NCBI RefSeq assembly: GCF_900176595.1
Contig: NZ_LT838813.1
Location: 806,001-870,000, forward strand
Direction of reading: 5' to 3'
Length of the DNA: 64,000 nucleotides
Origin: Aquiflexum balticum DSM 16537
Lineage (GTDB): Bacteria; Bacteroidota; Bacteroidia; Cytophagales; Cyclobacteriaceae
Shown here: positions 38,838 through 47,275 of the stretch, piece after piece
Position numbering within the stretch: position 1 is the stretch's first letter
Layout: each line of letters opens with the position of its first letter
Position numbers and translations under genes: made by a program
Notes under the pieces: generated by a model
Database searches by the model: none
The model's input: only the letters and a program-made list of their open reading frames with translations
Told to the model about the DNA's origin: nothing

Positions 38838-39593
38838 ATGACAAGATCAATCCTTTCAATTCCTTTTATTTTAGTGTTCTTTGCAAACCAAGTATTTTCA
38901 CAAAAACAACAAAAGGTATTGGTAGCGGCAGCATCTGATTTGAGATATGCAATGGACTCCATTATTCAGGTTTATCCAGATGCCCAGGAAATTGAAGTCA
39001 TCTATGGTTCTTCGGGAAAATTCTACGAACAGATTTCAAACGGAGCACCCTTTGATCTCTATTTTTCCGCAGACCTGGTCTATCCTAAAAAGCTTCAGGA
39101 AAACGGAAAAACAGCCTCCGAAATCTTTCCTTATGGTATCGGAAGATTGGTGCTTTGGAGTAAAAAAGACTTTGGAGAAAAGCTGTCCATGGAAATTCTA
39201 AAAGAAACACAAATCCGGAAAGTTGCCATTGCCAACCCCCGACATGCCCCATATGGCCAGAGAGCCGAAGAGGCTTTGAAACATTTCAACCTATTTGAAC
39301 AAGTTAAACCCAACTTGGTATTTGGCGAAAATATAGCCCAAACTGCACAGTTTGTCGGTAGCGGTGCCGCAGATATAGGTATCATTGCCCTATCATTAGC
39401 ACTTTCACCCAATATGAAAAAGATGAATCCCGATTACTATCTTATTCCGGAATCCAGCCACCAACCACTAATGCAGGGAGCTGTTTTAATTAAACATTCA
39501 GAATTGAAACCTGGGGCAGTGAAATTCCTTGATTTTGCCAAAGGGGAACAAGTCCAAATGATTTTGGTACATTTTGGTTTTACCAAACCTTGA
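38838..39593 (+). CDS. modA: Molybdate ABC transporter, substrate-binding protein
   Basis: 251-residue periplasmic protein that captures molybdate or tungstate. Signal peptide at residues 1 to about 21 (IPFILVFFANQVFSQ). ModA features are VLVAAASDLRYAMDSIIQVYP (the ligand-binding AASDL), VIYGSSGKFYEQISNGAPFDLYFSAD (the GSSGK and APFDLFFSAD motifs), VAIANPRHAPYGQRAEEAL and GAADIGIIALSLA. The ligand-contacting Ser in AAASD and in GSSGK are present. First gene of the modABC operon; modB begins 6 bases later. Confidence 0.93.
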   Translation: MTRSILSIPFILVFFANQVFSQKQQKVLVAAASDLRYAMDSIIQVYPDAQEIEVIYGSSGKFYEQISNGAPFDLYFSADLVYPKKLQENGKTASEIFPYGIGRLVLWSKKDFGEKLSMEILKETQIRKVAIANPRHAPYGQRAEEALKHFNLFEQVKPNLVFGENIAQTAQFVGSGAADIGIIALSLALSPNMKKMNPDYYLIPESSHQPLMQGAVLIKHSELKPGAVKFLDFAKGEQVQMILVHFGFTKP

Positions 39594-39599
39594 TCGCAT

Positions 39600-40277
39600 A
39601 TGATGGATTATGGACCATTTATTTTATCCTTAAAACTGGCCTTGGTGACTACTATAATTCTTTTTTTGATAGGAATTCCTATAGCCTATTGGTTGGCTTT
39701 CAATCCAAAGAAATATAAAATATTTTTGGAAGCATTAGTGGCATTGCCTCTTGTACTTCCGCCTACAGTATTGGGATTTTATCTCTTATTGGCTTTAAGT
39801 CCTGAAAATGGTTTCGGTTCTTGGCTTGAAAAATACTTTGACCTGAGGTTGGTTTTCACTTTTGAAGGATTAGTAGTGGCATCGGTATTTTACAGTTTGC
39901 CCTTCATGATTCAACCTTTACAATCAGGATTCCGATCGGTTCCATTTTCATTGGTTGAAGCTGCTTATTCCTTAGGAAAAAGCAGGTGGATTACTTTACG
40001 GAAAGTCATTTTGCCCAATATGTCCGCAGCTATTCTTTCAGCATGTATCCTGACTTTTGCCCATACCATTGGAGAATTCGGAGTCGTACTGATGGTTGGA
40101 GGTAACATCCCCGGAATCACACAAGTCGTGTCCATCAGTATCTATGATGAAGTGGAGGCCATGAATTACAGCCTGGCCAATCACTATTCCCTTATCCTTT
40201 TGGTATTCTCATTTTTGATTCTGTCGTTTGTTTACTTTTTCAATTACCAACAACGCAAAAACATCAAACTCCTATGA
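39600..40277 (+). CDS. modB: Molybdate ABC transporter, permease
   Basis: 225-residue inner-membrane permease (ATG 39600, or 39603 since two ATGs are adjacent). Five hydrophobic segments and the ABC-permease coupling loop EAAYSLGKSRWITLRKVILPN (near residues 120 to 140, the EAA motif). PLVLPPTVLGFYLLL and GEFGVVLMVGGNIPG are typical for ModB. The end overlaps modC by 4 bases (ATGA), the expected coupling. Confidence 0.93.
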   Translation: MMDYGPFILSLKLALVTTIILFLIGIPIAYWLAFNPKKYKIFLEALVALPLVLPPTVLGFYLLLALSPENGFGSWLEKYFDLRLVFTFEGLVVASVFYSLPFMIQPLQSGFRSVPFSLVEAAYSLGKSRWITLRKVILPNMSAAILSACILTFAHTIGEFGVVLMVGGNIPGITQVVSISIYDEVEAMNYSLANHYSLILLVFSFLILSFVYFFNYQQRKNIKLL

Positions 40278-40942
40278 TCGAACTGGACCTTCATAAAAAA
40301 TTATTCGGAGCTGATGGATTAATACAATTGCAGGTCAAATTTACCGTTCAAACCAATGAATTAGTGACTTTGTATGGCCCATCCGGCGCAGGGAAAACGA
40401 GCATTATCCGGATGATTGCTGGTTTGATGAAACCTGATAATGGAAGCATTTTAGTGGATGGAGTCAGCTGGTTTGACAGTCAGCAAAAGATGCATCTCCG
40501 GACTCAAGAGCGTCCCATAGGCCTGGTTTTTCAGGAATATTCCCTTTTTCCCAATATGACGGTTTACGAAAACCTTAAGTTTGCCTTACCCAAAGGAAAT
40601 CCGGAGGACATGATTGAAGAATTGTTGGAAACCATAGGTCTTAAAAATCTTAGGGATACCAAACCCAATTTACTTTCGGGAGGACAAAAGCAAAGAGTTG
40701 CTCTGGCTAGGGCAATGGTTCGAAAACCTGCTATACTTTTATTGGACGAACCGCTCTCTGCCTTGGATACCGCTATGAGAAATAAATTACAGGATGATAT
40801 TCTTGCTTTTCATAAGCGTTTTGGACTGACGACCATTTTAGTATCCCATGACTACCATGAGGTCAAGAAAATGTCCGACAGGGTGCTTGTAATTGAAAAT
40901 GGCAAGATTGTAAATGAAGGAAAGGTTGAGGAGGTTTTTTAA
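40274..40942 (+). CDS. modC: Molybdate ABC transporter, ATP-binding subunit (short form)
   Basis: 222-residue ATPase. Walker A GPSGAGKT at residues 35 to 42, Q-loop VFQEYSLFPNMTVYENL near 86, signature LSGGQKQRVALARAM near 134, Walker B ILLLDEPLSALD near 155 and switch His in VSHDYHE near 193. The C-terminal TOBE domain found in E. coli ModC (about 350 residues) is missing, so molybdate feedback through this subunit is not expected. The stop overlaps by 4 bases the stop of the convergent phosphatase gene. Confidence 0.93.
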   Translation: MIELDLHKKLFGADGLIQLQVKFTVQTNELVTLYGPSGAGKTSIIRMIAGLMKPDNGSILVDGVSWFDSQQKMHLRTQERPIGLVFQEYSLFPNMTVYENLKFALPKGNPEDMIEELLETIGLKNLRDTKPNLLSGGQKQRVALARAMVRKPAILLLDEPLSALDTAMRNKLQDDILAFHKRFGLTTILVSHDYHEVKKMSDRVLVIENGKIVNEGKVEEVF

Positions 40943-41556
40943 GCTTTTACTTTAGACATCAGGAAAAACATCTCTGCGGCAATCTGACGGCATCTTTCGT
41001 CATAGGCCTTTTGTTCCTGAGGAGTTCCGTCAAATTCCTTTGGATCATCATATTTGATAGGGCACCTAAGAGAGGCACCAGGAATAAACGGACAATTTTT
41101 ATCTGCTTCCGAACAGGTCATGATGGCTACAAAATTTTCCTGTGGATTATATCCCTCATCATATACTTTTGAGAAACACGCCATCTTTGGTCCATTGTCA
41201 GAGAACCTCACCTGATAATGAGGATTGTCCCCTCCGGGATTTTCAACTGAAAATCCTGCCCGCTCCATGGCAGCAACTGCCCTAGGGTTGAAAGCTGTGG
41301 TTTCCGTACCACCCGAAAAAGTAAAGATATTGTCCGAAACGCCATAATATTCTGCAGCAGTTGCCGCCCATAATTGACTCATATGACTTCGTCTACTGTT
41401 ATGTGTACAGATAAATACCAGATTTGCAGCTTCACCTGATTTTTTTTTGGTCTCAATATGAAGGGCCAGTTTTTGAAGTTCTCTTTTTCGGTCCGCAGGA
41501 ATTTTATCCATTTCTGATTGAATACCTTCGATATATTGGTTGAGTTGGGGATACAT
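40939..41556 (-). CDS. Arsenate-reductase-type low-molecular-weight tyrosine phosphatase
   Basis: 205-residue protein of the LMW-PTP fold, as in thioredoxin-coupled ArsC. The P-loop C-x5-R is FICTHNSRRSHMSQLW, with C50 and R56. Further cysteines that could complete the reducing relay are in PKMACFSKV, IMTCSEADKNCPFIPGASLRCP-like (near residues 155 to 176) and YDERCRQI. The TCSEAD-x-x-C segment matches arsenate reductase better than plain phosphatase. The gene is 13 kb from the ars locus, but its upstream region holds the same 16-base site as arsR, which supports an arsenate role. Convergent with modC, 4-base overlap. Confidence 0.85.
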   Translation of the reverse strand: MYPQLNQYIEGIQSEMDKIPADRKRELQKLALHIETKKKSGEAANLVFICTHNSRRSHMSQLWAATAAEYYGVSDNIFTFSGGTETTAFNPRAVAAMERAGFSVENPGGDNPHYQVRFSDNGPKMACFSKVYDEGYNPQENFVAIMTCSEADKNCPFIPGASLRCPIKYDDPKEFDGTPQEQKAYDERCRQIAAEMFFLMSKVKA

Positions 41557-41726
41557 GGCTGAGATTTTGAGGTTGGTGGATATGGCAGGGATATTATTTT
41601 TGGGGACCGAATTTACATTTGTTTCGGCACTTTTTCCCGGAGAACAGCCCCAAATTAAATTAAGACAAGAGAGAGATTTGATTTTTTCCTAATAGAGCAC
41701 AAATTTTTTGACTAGCCCCATATATT

Positions 41727-41742
41727 CATCGCAATATTACGA
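41727..41742. promoter_or_regulatory. Candidate ArsR operator upstream of the phosphatase gene
   Basis: CATCGCAATATTACGA, identical to 28092-28107 before arsR. It lies 171 bases from the phosphatase start (minus) and 101 bases before the glycosidase start (plus). The 286-base gap otherwise has no gene. Confidence 0.55.
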
Positions 41743-41842
41743 GATAATAAATTTCTTTAAGTATAGAGCAATGTTAATATTTGGTTAACTTTATACAATT
41801 GCGCCTTTTTGTATTAAGTCCAAAACATAGCCCTTTTGACCA

Positions 41843-44017
41843 ATGAAATCTAATTTCAAAATTCCATTTTATCTTTCATTTGCTTTATCATTTACTTTAC
41901 TACTCCTTTTCAACTCCTGCAATATTCCTCAAAATGAAACGAATGATTGGCTGGTGGACGGCCAATCCCGGAAGGCAGAAGTAAAAATTATTAATGACAA
42001 AGAAATCCAGATCAGCAACGGATTGGTCCAAAGAACTTTCTATTTAGGCCCCAACGCAGTTTGCTTTGACTTTACCAATTTGATGACCGACACCCAATTG
42101 CTTCGGACAGTTATGCCTGAAGCGAAAGTAACCTTGGATGGAAAAACCTACAGGGTCGGAGGGCTACATGGCCAAAAAGAAAGAGCATATTTCAAAAAAG
42201 ACTGGTTGAAAGACTTAGAAGCCTCTAATGAGGATTTCCAATATGAATCAATGGTCGTCACTGAAATTACCCCGCATTTCCCAACGAAAACAAACTTTTG
42301 GACAAGTCATCAAAAAGATGCTACAGGAAAAAAAGTAACCTTTCAGTATTCACATCCTGCTTTTCAAGGCCTTTTGTTGAAAATCCATTATGAGATTTAC
42401 GATGACTTACCGCTGATTGCCAAGTACCTGACGATGGAAAATTTTTCCAGCAGACCTATTGAAATCAATCAGGTAGTCAATGAGGTATTGGGATTGGTGG
42501 AGGAGGAATCTGCAGTCGTCGGCAGTACTGAAAAAATGAAAAAACAACATCAGCTGTATATTGAAAACAATTTTGCTTTCAACAATGCCATGCATGCTGA
42601 ACTCAGCAGTCAGGCCACACATTGGAAACCCGACCCTGATTATACTTCACAGGTAAATTACAACCTGCTTACTCCCAGTATTATGGAAGTTTATGCTGAA
42701 GAAGGTATTGGAATAACATTGCACCCAAAAGAAAATTTCAAATCCATCAGAACCTATGAATTGGTTTTGGACAGTTATGACCGGGAAAGAAATGGATTGG
42801 CTAGAAGGAAGATGTACCGTGCCATTGCCCCTTGGGTTTTGCAGAATCCTATCTTCATGCATTTGGTAAGCAAAAATGATGAGGAAGTCAGAACCGCTAT
42901 CGACCAATGTGTGGATACGGGCTATGAAGCTCTAATTCTGAGTTTTGGCAGCCATATCAATATGGAAGACAATTCTGATGCAAACATCCAAAGGTGGAAG
43001 GAATTGGCGGATTATGCCCATGAAAGAGGTATAAAAATCGGAGGGTATTCCTTGTTCAGTTCCAGAACCATCAGTCCCGAACACGATGTTATCAGCAGGA
43101 TTACCGGAAAACCCGGTGGGGCATTTTTTGGAAATGCACCTTGCTTAGCAAGTCAGTGGGGTTTGGATTACCTGGACAAGCTCAAATATTTCTTTGAGAA
43201 AACAGGCTTTGACATTTTTGAAAATGATGGTCCCTATCCGGGAGATGTCTGCGCTTCCAATGTTCATCCTGGACATGAAGGGCTTCATGATTCCCAATGG
43301 GTACAGTTTCAGCTCCAAAAAGATCTGTATCAGTGGATGAATGCCCGTGGGATTTATATCAATGCCCCTGATTGGTATTTTTTGGATGGCACCCATAAAA
43401 TAGCCTTAGGCTACAGAGAGGTCAATTTTTCCCTGCCAAGAGCCCAGCAAAAAATCCTCAACAGACAAAACATCCATGACGGCACTTGGGAAAAAACACC
43501 TTCTATGGGCTGGGGATTTGTTCCACTGACGGTCTATCAGGGGGGAGGAAAAGAGGCGGTATTGGAGCCCTTAAACGAACATTTGGACGATTATAGGCAA
43601 TTGATGATGCAATATTATGGGGCTGGAGTGCAGGCCTGCTATCGGGGTCCAAGATTATACGACACCGAAGAAACAAAAGCAATGGTCATCGAAGTGATCG
43701 ATTGGTACAAAAATTACCGGGAAATCTTGAATGCGGACATCATTCGATTAAGAAGGGCAGATGGAAGGGATTGGGATGGATGGATGCACGTGGACCCCAA
43801 AGGGAAAGAAAAAGCCTTGGTCATGCTTTTCAATCCAACAAACGAGAATATGGAAAAAGAACTTGAAATACCGCTTTATTATACAGGACTTCAAGACAAA
43901 GTCAATGTCAGTATTGAGGGAAATGAATCAAAAAAATATCCCATAAAGCAAAATCAAAACCTTTCCATCAAAATTAATATTCCTGCTGATGGCTTCACCT
44001 GGTTGATTCTAGAATAA
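41843..44017 (+). CDS. Putative glycoside hydrolase lipoprotein (alpha-galactosidase-like TIM barrel)
   Basis: 724 residues. Signal peptide with lipobox LLLFNSCN (Cys near 26) places it in the periplasm or at the outer membrane. The N-terminal half is beta-rich (NGLVQRTFYLGPNAVCFDF, VTFQYSHPAFQGLLLKIHYE), as in the supersandwich domain of GH36-like enzymes. The second half reads as a TIM barrel: YEALILSFGSHINMEDNS, YAHERGIKIGGYSLFSSR, FFEKTGFDIFENDGPYPGDVC (Asp candidates for catalysis) and GIYINAPDWYFLDGTHK. A C-terminal beta domain follows. The exact family and substrate are unsure. No SusCD pair adjacent; the gene stands alone between the phosphatase and the carbonic anhydrase. Confidence 0.6.
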   Translation: MKSNFKIPFYLSFALSFTLLLLFNSCNIPQNETNDWLVDGQSRKAEVKIINDKEIQISNGLVQRTFYLGPNAVCFDFTNLMTDTQLLRTVMPEAKVTLDGKTYRVGGLHGQKERAYFKKDWLKDLEASNEDFQYESMVVTEITPHFPTKTNFWTSHQKDATGKKVTFQYSHPAFQGLLLKIHYEIYDDLPLIAKYLTMENFSSRPIEINQVVNEVLGLVEEESAVVGSTEKMKKQHQLYIENNFAFNNAMHAELSSQATHWKPDPDYTSQVNYNLLTPSIMEVYAEEGIGITLHPKENFKSIRTYELVLDSYDRERNGLARRKMYRAIAPWVLQNPIFMHLVSKNDEEVRTAIDQCVDTGYEALILSFGSHINMEDNSDANIQRWKELADYAHERGIKIGGYSLFSSRTISPEHDVISRITGKPGGAFFGNAPCLASQWGLDYLDKLKYFFEKTGFDIFENDGPYPGDVCASNVHPGHEGLHDSQWVQFQLQKDLYQWMNARGIYINAPDWYFLDGTHKIALGYREVNFSLPRAQQKILNRQNIHDGTWEKTPSMGWGFVPLTVYQGGGKEAVLEPLNEHLDDYRQLMMQYYGAGVQACYRGPRLYDTEETKAMVIEVIDWYKNYREILNADIIRLRRADGRDWDGWMHVDPKGKEKALVMLFNPTNENMEKELEIPLYYTGLQDKVNVSIEGNESKKYPIKQNQNLSIKINIPADGFTWLILE

Positions 44018-44134
44018 TTTTCAAATTTAATCATTTAAAGCACCCAAATATTCTTCTGCTTTAAGTGACCTTACTCACAGCTTGATTTTTTTGAAAATCC
44101 GAGATTTGCCTTCGGGACAAAGAATTATTCAGAA

Positions 44135-44848
44135 ATGATACGGCTGACAAAAGAATATACCAAGTTGATATGGTTACTTCCAATTGGAATTGTTCTGCTC
44201 TTGTTTGGATATAACAATATTGAAAAAGTACCACATACAGAAGATATTCCAAAAGAACAACTCTTGGACTTTTTGATGGATGGAAATGAAAGATTCGCCG
44301 AAGATCATCCCATTCACCCGGACCAAACATTGGAAAGGCTCAGAGAATTAAACAAAGGCCAGCATCCAGTAGCGGCGATAGTCAGTTGTTCGGATTCCAG
44401 GGTTCCGCCCGAGTTGATTTTTGACCAAGGACTTGGAGACCTGTTTGTAATCAGAAATGCAGGCAATATAGTTGGAGATCATGAAATAGGAAGTTTGGAA
44501 TACGCTATCGAGTATTTGGAAGTTCCATTGATAATAATTTTAGGCCATACCAATTGCGGGGCAATCGGCGCATTTGTGGACCATGACCATGACCATTCTC
44601 ATATCTATTCTGATTATGTCCAGAAAATAATTGATTTTATAGATGCAGAAGAAGAGGAAAAATCCTTACCCAGGGATATCCCAAATTTCTTTGAAAAAGC
44701 GGTTGAAGCGAATGTCCTTCACGGAATCCATGCCCTCAAAAATTCCCTCCCTCATGTAGATTCTTTAGTTGCCGAGAAAAAATTAAAAATTGTAGGCGCT
44801 ATCTATGACATGGAAACCGGAAAAGTAAGGGTATTGAAAGAAGATTGA
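44135..44848 (+). CDS. Membrane-anchored beta-carbonic anhydrase
   Basis: Interconverts CO2 and bicarbonate. 237 residues with all zinc-site residues: C85, D87 and R89 in VSCSDSRVPPE, H138 and C141 in GHTNCGAIGAF. Unlike cytosolic forms it begins with an N-terminal hydrophobic anchor (IWLLPIGIVLLLFGY, residues 12 to 26), so the catalytic domain is predicted in the periplasm. An added His/Asp stretch DHDHDHSH (149 to 156) sits after the zinc site and may hold extra metal. With DabAB-SulP at 3.7-9.7 kb this suggests organised inorganic-carbon handling. Two PPK2 genes follow in the same direction. Confidence 0.9.
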   Translation: MIRLTKEYTKLIWLLPIGIVLLLFGYNNIEKVPHTEDIPKEQLLDFLMDGNERFAEDHPIHPDQTLERLRELNKGQHPVAAIVSCSDSRVPPELIFDQGLGDLFVIRNAGNIVGDHEIGSLEYAIEYLEVPLIIILGHTNCGAIGAFVDHDHDHSHIYSDYVQKIIDFIDAEEEEKSLPRDIPNFFEKAVEANVLHGIHALKNSLPHVDSLVAEKKLKIVGAIYDMETGKVRVLKED

Positions 44849-44954
44849 AACTTTACCCATTTATTTTGAGGCATGTGGACAAATGCCGGAGAAGTCTTGT
44901 TTATATCGAACTAAATGGTAAAATTTAGTAATACGATTTACACAACGGATTTTT

Positions 44955-45800
44955 ATGTTTACAGCTGATGAATTAACTGACATTAAAACCAGAAAAGAAC
45001 TGGTTGCTTTAGCAAAAGCAAAAAAAATCAAACTCAAAAAAGGATTGGCCAGGGCAGCCTATGAAGAGGAGTTAAAACTTCTCCAAACAGAACTGGCATT
45101 GCTACAACAACACATTGAAAAAAAACAATTGAGGGTGGCAGTGATTTTTGAAGGAAGGGATGCTGCCGGCAAAGGGGGTTCTATCAAGCGCTTTGTTGAA
45201 CACCTCAATCCTCACACCTCTGGGGTTGTCGCCTTGACCAAGCCCACAGACATTGAGCGGGGTCAATGGTATTTTCAACGCTATATTGAGGTGCTTCCAA
45301 ACAGGGGCGAAATCAAGTTTTTTGACCGTAGTTGGTACAATAGAGCGGTGGTTGAACCTGTCATGGGATTTTGTACTCCGGAACAATACAAGACCTTTAT
45401 GGCTCAGGTCCCCAATTTTGAACATATGCTCCATGAGGACGGCATCAAAGTGATCAAGTTTTGGTTTGACATATCCAAAGATGAACAGCAAAAGCGATTT
45501 GACGGCAGGTTATCCAATCCACTCAAGGAATGGAAATTCAGTCCTGTAGACAAAAAAGGACAGGAACTGTGGGATGAAAACACCAAATACAAAGAACGGA
45601 TGTTTACCAGAACCCACACAGCATATTGCCCTTGGATCATTGTCGATACGGTTGAGAAAGAAACAGCAAGGTTGGAAAGCCTTCGGTATGTTCTCTCCCA
45701 GTTTGATTACAAAGGAAAGGGATCTACCAAAGCCAACTTGCTGACCGACCCGAATGTACTCTTTCCCTACTTCCGTAAACCAAAACATTTTGACCTTTGA
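44955..45800 (+). CDS. Polyphosphate kinase 2 (PPK2 family), canonical
   Basis: 281-residue enzyme that transfers phosphate between polyphosphate and nucleotides. Walker A FEGRDAAGKGGSIKRF, with K73 and the preceding D69; then RGQWYFQRYIEVLPNRGEI, the Walker B/lid start FFDRSWYNRAVVEPVMGFC near 118, KVIKFWFDISKDEQQKRF near 162, and KEWKFSPVDKKGQELWDEN near 187. The one-domain length corresponds to class I or III PPK2, which favour NDP or NMP phosphorylation; the class was not decided. Four bases after its stop begins a second PPK2 gene. Upstream is the carbonic anhydrase, 106 bases away. Confidence 0.92.
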   Translation: MFTADELTDIKTRKELVALAKAKKIKLKKGLARAAYEEELKLLQTELALLQQHIEKKQLRVAVIFEGRDAAGKGGSIKRFVEHLNPHTSGVVALTKPTDIERGQWYFQRYIEVLPNRGEIKFFDRSWYNRAVVEPVMGFCTPEQYKTFMAQVPNFEHMLHEDGIKVIKFWFDISKDEQQKRFDGRLSNPLKEWKFSPVDKKGQELWDENTKYKERMFTRTHTAYCPWIIVDTVEKETARLESLRYVLSQFDYKGKGSTKANLLTDPNVLFPYFRKPKHFDL

Positions 45801-45804
45801 ACCT

Positions 45805-46572
45805 ATGGAACTGACTAAAGAAGATTTGGAGATATTGAACTCGAAAATCGGGATCAAACACCTGCTGGAAAATAAGAAAATTGACCTGGAAAAAGCGCTT
45901 TACCGGGCCAGGTATGAATTGAAACTAAGGGAAATACAGGTAGAATTGGTGAAAATGCAACTTTGGTTGATCGCGAATAACAAAAAATTGGTGGTGCTAT
46001 TTCATGGTGGAGACTCTTCCGAGAAAAGTGGAATCATCCGTAAAATCCTTTCACATAACAATCCAAGACATTACAGGGTCGAAGTCAATCTCCCCCACCG
46101 AAGTGAGGGAGTATCCGGTGAATGGTATTTCAAAAAATTCGTGGAAAAACTCCCTCAGCCCGGAGAAATGGTGCTTTGGGACAGAAGCTGGTACAACAGG
46201 GCAACCATTGAACCCGTGCATGGATTGTGCAGTCAGCAAGAGTATGAGCTTTTTATGGGGCAGGTCAATGAGTTTGAAAAAATGTTGGTGGAATCAGGCG
46301 TGCATTTGATCAAATTCTATTTTTCAATCAGCAAAAAAGAACAGGCCAAAAGAATTAAAAACATCAAATTAAGTCCATTGACCAAATGGAAAATGACACC
46401 TTTTGATGAACAGTCCCAGGAACTTTGGGGTGAATACAAATCCTACAAAGAAAAAATGTTTGCCAATACAAGTACGGATTATGCCCCTTGGGTCGAGATT
46501 ACCGAAGACAAGAGAGAAGAGGAAATGATTCAGGCAGCTAATCATATTTTGAAGGCTTTTCCTTATGAATGA
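45805..46572 (+). CDS. PPK2-family paralogue with altered P-loop
   Basis: 255 residues from ATG 45805. Same fold as its upstream neighbour: LFHGGDSSEKSGIIRKIL at the P-loop, SGEWYFKKFVEKLPQPGEM, LWDRSWYNRATIEPVHGLC, LIKFYFSISKKEQAKRI and TKWKMTPFDEQSQELW. The Walker A has EKS where the neighbour has GKG: K74 remains but both flanking glycines of the loop are replaced (E73, S75). D70, the DRSWYNR block and the lid arginines are kept. Either it has another nucleotide preference or it serves as a non-catalytic or heteromeric partner of the first kinase. Its 3' end overlaps the next, convergent gene by 10 bases. Confidence 0.85.
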   Translation: MELTKEDLEILNSKIGIKHLLENKKIDLEKALYRARYELKLREIQVELVKMQLWLIANNKKLVVLFHGGDSSEKSGIIRKILSHNNPRHYRVEVNLPHRSEGVSGEWYFKKFVEKLPQPGEMVLWDRSWYNRATIEPVHGLCSQQEYELFMGQVNEFEKMLVESGVHLIKFYFSISKKEQAKRIKNIKLSPLTKWKMTPFDEQSQELWGEYKSYKEKMFANTSTDYAPWVEITEDKREEEMIQAANHILKAFPYE

Positions 46573-47111
46573 TTATTCCGCTTTACCCTCAACCATACAA
46601 ACAACCCCAGAGATAGCAATACGCCCAAAATTGCAAATAAAAACTTCAATTTTACCAAGGTTTCAAAAAGTGACATATCCCCTGCATAACCTTGTTTGAT
46701 CCAAATGGTCAACCTGATATTTTCAGAAATATCAAAGAGCCATGCAAACAGCTGCATAAATGCCATTCCGAGGAGAAGAGAACTTAGAACCCCATATTTT
46801 GAAGTGTTATTTGAATTGACGGCTTTTTCCTGCAACCTTCTCCTCACCAAAAGACAACCCATCAAAATCGCAGGAAATAAAGTCGACATAAAGAAGTAAT
46901 CCAATCTGAGTTGGTTCAACACAAACTCTTTGCTTTCCGGTGATGACCAATCTAAAATCAATTTGTCAAGGTTCTCCTTTGAACCCGGCAACTCGAATTT
47001 CATTACGTCGAATTTGAGCTGACTGGATTTCTCAAATTGGTATTGATGATACCGCATGACACCAAAAGCTGACAAAGCGAGGAAAAGAAAGACAATAAAT
47101 GTGCTTTTCAT
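46563..47111 (-). CDS. Integral membrane protein of unknown function
   Basis: 182 residues from ATG 47111 (MKSTFIVFLFLALSAFG), preferred to the 14 extra codons upstream. Four hydrophobic segments are visible: residues about 3 to 20, 71 to 90 (FFMSTLFPAILMGCLLV), 106 to 130 (SSLLLGMAFMQLFAWLF) and 151 to 175 (LKFLFAILGVLLSLGLFVWL). A soluble loop lies between the first two. No family recognised. It overlaps the end of the second PPK2 gene (convergent) by 10 bases. Confidence 0.6.
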   Translation of the reverse strand: MKSTFIVFLFLALSAFGVMRYHQYQFEKSSQLKFDVMKFELPGSKENLDKLILDWSSPESKEFVLNQLRLDYFFMSTLFPAILMGCLLVRRRLQEKAVNSNNTSKYGVLSSLLLGMAFMQLFAWLFDISENIRLTIWIKQGYAGDMSLFETLVKLKFLFAILGVLLSLGLFVWLRVKRNNHS

Positions 47112-47275
47112 GTAAATACTAATACAATTTATTTTTTTCAGAACGGCAGCCATTCAAGGATAGCAAAATCCAAAGAAGGACTATATCAAAATCAGCCATC
47201 TCAATTTGACCCGTTTTTCCCTATATTTTGTCCCTAAAGGGACAATTAAAACACTAGCCAACTTAAAGATCGCAA

